Position numbers and translations under genes: made by a program. Of a stretch of 28,166 nt of DNA, positions 24,578 to 28,166 are shown piece after piece. A model generated the notes under the pieces. It did no database searches. It saw only the letters and a list, made by a program, of their open reading frames with translations, and was not told the DNA's origin. The stretch is from M269 sp964625615. Its GTDB lineage: Bacteria > Pseudomonadota > Gammaproteobacteria > Enterobacterales > Alteromonadaceae. Each line of letters opens with the position of its first letter. The stretch's first letter is position 1. The stretch is taken from positions 1 to 28,166 of the forward strand of contig CAZVDU010000038.1 of the NCBI GenBank assembly GCA_964625615.1, written 5' to 3'.

Positions 24578-26104
24578 ATGGAAAGTGAAATTGAGCTGAA
24601 ATTATTAGTGCCAGGATCTGCAGGAAAGTTATTAAATAACTACCTAGAATCGCATTTTTTTCAGCAATATACCGTCGACGAAGCCAAGCTTTATAATCAA
24701 TATTACGATACGAAAGATAATCAATTAAGAGCATATGATATTGGCTTTAGGGTTCGTGGTAAAAACAATAAATACGAACAAACGATAAAAACGAAAGGAC
24801 AGGTTGTTGGTGGCTTGCATAGCCGGCCAGAATACAATGTAGAGCTAGACAACGATAAGCCGGATCTGACTTTATTTGATAGAAACCTGTGGCCAGAGCC
24901 TATCGATGTTGAGTCATTACAGTCAGCTTTGATACCACTTTTTACGACGCATTTTCACCGAACCAGCTTTCTCTTGAGTTACAACGAAACTAGCCAAATA
25001 GAATTAGTTTTTGATCACGGCGCTATTGTGGTTGACGGCGTAGAGGAGATTATTTGCGAAATTGAGCTTGAGCTAAAGCAAGGCGACGTTAGCGATCTTT
25101 GTCAGCTAGCCCGTGAAATTGCTGCGATTATACCGATCCGTTTAGGTGCCAAAAGTAAAGCCGCTAGAGGCTATGCTATGGTTGCTAAGGTGGCACAAGA
25201 GCCTAATAGTGATTTACAGGTGTTGCCGTTGAATGAATCGGATACCAATGAACAGGCATTTTTTAATGCCTTAACCTTCGGTTTTGATTTCTGGCAACAA
25301 CATCAAGAAGCTTATTGTGCTCAAAATAAAGTGAGGTATTTAGGGCACATGTATCAAGGTATGCGTTTAACGTTGCAAGCCTTAGTGTTATTCATGCCGA
25401 GTATCGATTGTAATGAAGTACTAGCACTGCACCAGAGGCTTTCTGTGCTCGTTTCTGAATGGAGTTGGATTGAGGCATTGTCGCGTATTAAACAGTTTCG
25501 ATCACGCAAAGGGCTTTACAGAAAGCTTATCGACAAAAGCCCTGCTTTTCTAAGCTATTTACATGGTCGTAGTGAAGGGGTACTGATTCAACACGATCCT
25601 CTTAAAGGAGTGACCGAGCCTTTCTATAGCCAACTTTGCTTAGATATTGTTCAAATACTCCATAACAAACCCTGGCGTAAAACGAGCGATACGTGGCAGA
25701 TGCCGGTCGCAAATTCAGCCAAAAGCCGTTTAACACAAAGTTGGCACAATATCGTCCAAATCATGCCTTATAAGAAGTCAATGACGGCAGAGCAATACAT
25801 AGTGTGTGAGGTGGTGTTAAGGCAAACACAATACAATGGGTTGTTCTTGGCTGGACTTTATGATTCACCTGAACGAGATAAGTTTCGCCGTTTATGGCTA
25901 GACCTGTTAAGTGGTATTAAAGAGTTGAATAGTTTGTCCTTTTTATTAGACGAAGTCGCCGAAGCTTATAAAAGTGAAGATAAAGATCATGCCCACAAAG
26001 AGCTGAAGTCATTACAAAGTTGGTGTCAGGATAAAATTGAACATTTGCTTGGCATCATGGAACAATCGCGCAAGCAGGTTGTGAAGATAAAACCTTATTG
26101 GTAA
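24578..26104 (+). CDS. ygiF: CYTH-CHAD protein, inorganic triphosphatase (YgiF-like)
   Basis: 508 residues. The CYTH domain (about 1-200) starts with ESEIELKL, the ExExK signature (Glu4, Glu6, Lys8), and shows YYDTKDNQLRAYDIGFRVRG, YEQTIKTKG, an acidic CEIELELKQG strand and RLGAKSKAARGY. These residues line the tunnel that binds metal and triphosphate. E. coli YgiF hydrolyses inorganic triphosphate. The C-terminal part (about 225-500) is a helical CHAD domain; its first helix GHMYQGMRLTLQAL keeps one His and one Arg but lacks most of the basic residues of polyphosphate-binding CHADs. The protein is longer than YgiF (433). Clustering with ygiM is conserved from E. coli. It converges on mutH with 26 bp between. 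Confidence 0.88.
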   Translation: MESEIELKLLVPGSAGKLLNNYLESHFFQQYTVDEAKLYNQYYDTKDNQLRAYDIGFRVRGKNNKYEQTIKTKGQVVGGLHSRPEYNVELDNDKPDLTLFDRNLWPEPIDVESLQSALIPLFTTHFHRTSFLLSYNETSQIELVFDHGAIVVDGVEEIICEIELELKQGDVSDLCQLAREIAAIIPIRLGAKSKAARGYAMVAKVAQEPNSDLQVLPLNESDTNEQAFFNALTFGFDFWQQHQEAYCAQNKVRYLGHMYQGMRLTLQALVLFMPSIDCNEVLALHQRLSVLVSEWSWIEALSRIKQFRSRKGLYRKLIDKSPAFLSYLHGRSEGVLIQHDPLKGVTEPFYSQLCLDIVQILHNKPWRKTSDTWQMPVANSAKSRLTQSWHNIVQIMPYKKSMTAEQYIVCEVVLRQTQYNGLFLAGLYDSPERDKFRRLWLDLLSGIKELNSLSFLLDEVAEAYKSEDKDHAHKELKSLQSWCQDKIEHLLGIMEQSRKQVVKIKPYW

Positions 26105-26130
26105 TCGGCAAAAAGCGATTGGATATATCA

Positions 26131-26805
26131 CTACTCAAAATATTGGTGAATTATGTCTCTCGTAAAGTTCTTGCGCAGGTAATAACCCCGTGGCCTTGTT
26201 TGTATTAACTGCCCATCCCGTCCTATAGCGCTTGTGAGTGCTTTGCCATCAGCTGCTTTTGGTCTAAGTTGCATCACTTGTCCAATTTTTGCGGTTATTT
26301 CTTCAACTTGTCCAAGGCAAATCATGTCTTGAAGCTCTTGCCAATCTTGCTCAAGCGCATAGTCTTGTTCAGGGGAAGGCTTCCATAATATTGGCATTGC
26401 TACTCTGCGCTTTTCAGGTGGAATATCTCTAGCGCCTTCTACCGGTATCCACAAAACGCATGACAGTTTGTTGCGAACGTTACTATTTTTCCAATGAATG
26501 CCAGCGATATTCACCAATGGTGCGTAACAGACATAGGTTGTTTCTAGTGGCATACCATAACTATCAATGGGGATGGTTTTGAGCTCAACACCAAGTTCAG
26601 GAAAATCTTGTTGAGGTTTGGAGCCTGCGACACCTCCAAGCAAATGTTCAACGATCTGGCCTGTCCATCCCTTGTGATGTTTAAAGGGGTGGGGGAGCTC
26701 TACTTGGGCTAGGTCCGCTAATTCTGCAAAGTCATACCCTGCTAATGCCTCAGCTCGTTCAAGTAATTGATTAACGGAAGTGGGGGGAAGAAATGTGCTT
26801 TGCAT
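26131..26805 (-). CDS. mutH: DNA mismatch repair endonuclease MutH
   Basis: 224 residues (E. coli 229), collinear with MutH over its length. MutH nicks the unmethylated strand at hemimethylated GATC when activated by MutS-MutL. The catalytic triad DX6EXK is seen as Asp67, Glu74, Lys76 in QDFPELGVELKTIPIDSYG, with Glu53 as the fourth metal-site residue. The region around VRNKLSCVLWIPVEGARDIP and the C-terminal PRGYYLRKNFT segment match too. Its presence implies a Dam-methylating host. It diverges from rppH, as in E. coli. No clear Shine-Dalgarno precedes the ATG. Confidence 0.97.
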   Translation of the reverse strand: MQSTFLPPTSVNQLLERAEALAGYDFAELADLAQVELPHPFKHHKGWTGQIVEHLLGGVAGSKPQQDFPELGVELKTIPIDSYGMPLETTYVCYAPLVNIAGIHWKNSNVRNKLSCVLWIPVEGARDIPPEKRRVAMPILWKPSPEQDYALEQDWQELQDMICLGQVEEITAKIGQVMQLRPKAADGKALTSAIGRDGQLIQTRPRGYYLRKNFTRDIIHQYFE

Positions 26806-26848
26806 CTAAATTGTTACTGTATATGTCATTTAACTACTTACACGCTTA

Positions 26849-26861
26849 TATAATCGTTAAG
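26849..26861 (+). promoter_or_regulatory. Candidate -10 element for rppH
   Basis: A perfect TATAAT occurs at 26849-26854 in the 142-bp mutH-rppH spacer, with a predicted start near 26861. The -35 region (about 26826-26831) is poor, so the promoter may need an activator or be weak. Confidence 0.35.
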
Positions 26862-26900
26862 CCAGTCAATAACTTAGTTAATTGCTACTGGGGATAGTTT

Positions 26901-26939
26901 ATGGAAGAATGGTTCACTATTAAAGAGTTATGTTGCTAG
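26901..26939 (+). CDS. Possible 12-codon leader peptide before rppH
   Basis: ATG 26901 has GGGGA at 6 bases and encodes MEEWFTIKELCC, ending in TAG 9 bases before the rppH GTG. The stop overlaps the AGGGG ribosome site of rppH, so ribosomes finishing the peptide would land on the rppH start. Too short to test by coding statistics. Confidence 0.3.
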   Translation: MEEWFTIKELCC

Positions 26940-26947
26940 GGGTCTGA

Positions 26948-27466
26948 GTGATAGATGCAGACGGATTCCGCGCGAATGTTGGTATTGTTATTTGTAATAA
27001 AGCTGGGCAGGTTTTTTGGGCTAGGCGCTATGGCCAACATTCATGGCAGTTTCCACAAGGCGGAATTGATGAAGGTGAAACTGTTGAACAAACAATGTAT
27101 AGAGAATTACATGAGGAAGTGGGCTTAAAACCAGAACATGTTGAAATAGTAGCAGTAACGAAAAATTGGTTAAGGTATAAGCTTCCTAAACGCTTGATTA
27201 GACAAGGTAGCTCTCCTGTTTGTATCGGTCAAAAACAAAAGTGGTTTTTGCTAAGACTCCGATGTCGCGAAGAGGAAGTTAACTTAATGGAGTCGGGACA
27301 CCCCGAGTTCGATGATTGGCGGTGGGTGAGCTATTGGTATCCGATTCGTAACGTAGTGTCCTTTAAACGAGATGTTTACAGGCGTGTTATGAAAGAGTTT
27401 GTGCATGCAGCTATGCCTGGAAATCAAAGGAAACCCGGTCACTCGAGGCGTCGCCGTCGAAACTGA
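26948..27466 (+). CDS. rppH: RNA pyrophosphohydrolase RppH (Nudix)
   Basis: 172 residues, GTG start with AGGGG 5 bases upstream. RppH removes pyrophosphate from the 5' end of mRNAs, starting their RNase E-dependent decay. The N-terminus MIDADGFRANVGIVI and the Nudix box GGIDEGETVEQTMYRELHEE through VGL are intact (about 38-60), and WQFPQGG precedes it as in the family. The C-terminus is Arg-rich (SRRRRRN), plausible for RNA binding. It is followed 44 bases downstream by ptsP, the same operon order as in E. coli. Confidence 0.96.
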   Translation: MIDADGFRANVGIVICNKAGQVFWARRYGQHSWQFPQGGIDEGETVEQTMYRELHEEVGLKPEHVEIVAVTKNWLRYKLPKRLIRQGSSPVCIGQKQKWFLLRLRCREEEVNLMESGHPEFDDWRWVSYWYPIRNVVSFKRDVYRRVMKEFVHAAMPGNQRKPGHSRRRRRN

Positions 27467-27478
27467 AAAGATTAACTT

Positions 27479-27499
27479 GACCCGAATTTGGGTTAATAC
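27479..27499 (+). other. Small near-palindrome in the rppH-ptsP spacer
   Basis: ACCCGAATTTGGGT (with flanking TT/AA pairs) can form a short hairpin just before ptsP. It is too weak and lacks a T-run for a terminator, so the two genes are probably cotranscribed. Confidence 0.25.
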
Positions 27500-27510
27500 T
27501 GAGGCGAGTC

Positions 27511-28166
27511 ATGCTAGCGCACCTTAAAAGAATCGTTCAGGAATTGAATAAAATTCCAACATTGGATGAGTCTACAGCTTGGTTAGCAAAACGCCTTAAA
27601 GATGTCATGGCAGTTGATTGCTGCGCTGTTTATCTTGCTGATTACAAAAATCAGCATTTTGCATTAGCTGCGACAGAAGGTTTATCAAAGCAGGCTGTTG
27701 GACAGGTCTTCATTGGGTTCAATGAAGGGTTGATTGGTTTAGTTGGACAGCGTGAAGAGCCGATTAATATTGAAGATGCCGCATCTCACCCGCGTTTTAA
27801 AGAATATCCTGAAGTCCAAGAAGAAAAATATTATGCATTCCTTGGTGTGCCCATTATCCATCAACGTAAGGTGTTGGGTGTTATTACTGTGCAGCAAGAA
27901 GAATTGCGGTGCTTTAGTGAAGACGAAGAAGCCTTCTTAACAACCTTGGCCGCCCAAATGGCGCTTGAGGTTGTGCATACCGAAGCGCGGGGTGGGCTTC
28001 ATCTCGCAGATGAAAAAAGGCTTAAACAGCATCACCGAACCTTACGCGGTGTTCCTGGTGCTTCAGGGCTTGCTATAGGTGTCGGATATGTGCCTAACGC
28101 TCGACCAGATATCACCAATGTTGTCCTAAAACGCAGTAATCAAAAAGCTCAGCAAATCTCTGAATT
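27511..28166 (+). CDS. ptsP: Phosphoenolpyruvate-protein phosphotransferase EI-Ntr, N-terminal part
   Basis: 218 codons visible; the gene runs off the window. ATG 27511 has GAGG 7 bases upstream. The N-terminal GAF domain (about 1-165) matches E. coli PtsP at VDCCAVYLADYKNQHFALAA, FNEGLIGLVGQREEPINIED and AFLGVPIIHQRKVLGVITVQ. The start of the PEP-utiliser N-domain follows (RGVPGASGLAIGVGYV, about 178-193). EI-Ntr phosphorylates NPr as the first step of the nitrogen-related PTS, which in many Proteobacteria senses glutamine through the GAF domain. The active-site His lies beyond the window. Confidence 0.95.
   Translation, partial: MLAHLKRIVQELNKIPTLDESTAWLAKRLKDVMAVDCCAVYLADYKNQHFALAATEGLSKQAVGQVFIGFNEGLIGLVGQREEPINIEDAASHPRFKEYPEVQEEKYYAFLGVPIIHQRKVLGVITVQQEELRCFSEDEEAFLTTLAAQMALEVVHTEARGGLHLADEKRLKQHHRTLRGVPGASGLAIGVGYVPNARPDITNVVLKRSNQKAQQISE

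Overview
The window comes from a moderately AT-rich, probably marine gammaproteobacterium. The evidence is conserved gene order: ftsB-ispD-ispF-truD-surE-pcm-nlpD-(rpoS) on the left, and mutH / rppH-ptsP plus ygiM next to a ygiF-like CYTH/CHAD gene on the right. I cannot name the genus. A dam/mutH-type lineage such as Alteromonadales, Kangiellaceae or relatives fits.

Layout. Positions 1-6000 hold the minus-strand housekeeping operon: cell division (ftsB), isoprenoid synthesis (ispD, ispF), tRNA modification (truD), stress and repair functions (surE, pcm), a DUF368/PopT-type polyprenyl-phosphate transporter not found at this place in E. coli, the lipoprotein amidase activator nlpD, and the first codons of what is probably rpoS. 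Positions 6084-9040, also minus strand, hold the paired TIGR03545/TIGR03546 envelope proteins and an orphan membrane-anchored PDZ protein.

Positions 9041-19015 are the accessory and most interesting part. A 509-bp intergenic region carries a well-formed sigma-54 (-24/-12) promoter. Next come a secreted subtilisin-like protease with a tail of Trp repeats, a periplasmic 14-blade propeller fused to an intact diguanylate cyclase, a convergent sigma-54 enhancer-binding protein, and a divergent secreted M28 aminopeptidase related to Iap. The enhancer-binding protein has a catalytically dead GGDEF domain that keeps the c-di-GMP-binding RxxD I-site. My inference is one circuit: the propeller senses an envelope or extracellular signal and makes c-di-GMP, the regulator's I-site reads it, and sigma-54 RNA polymerase transcribes the protease. 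No single step is proved by sequence alone.

Positions 19145-28166 hold a bifunctional proline-catabolic putA without the RHH repressor domain, ygiM, a small P-loop kinase, a CYTH/CHAD triphosphatase, mutH, rppH and the N-terminal 218 codons of ptsP (EI-Ntr), cut by the window end. No tRNA, rRNA, CRISPR array, insertion sequence or phage gene was seen.
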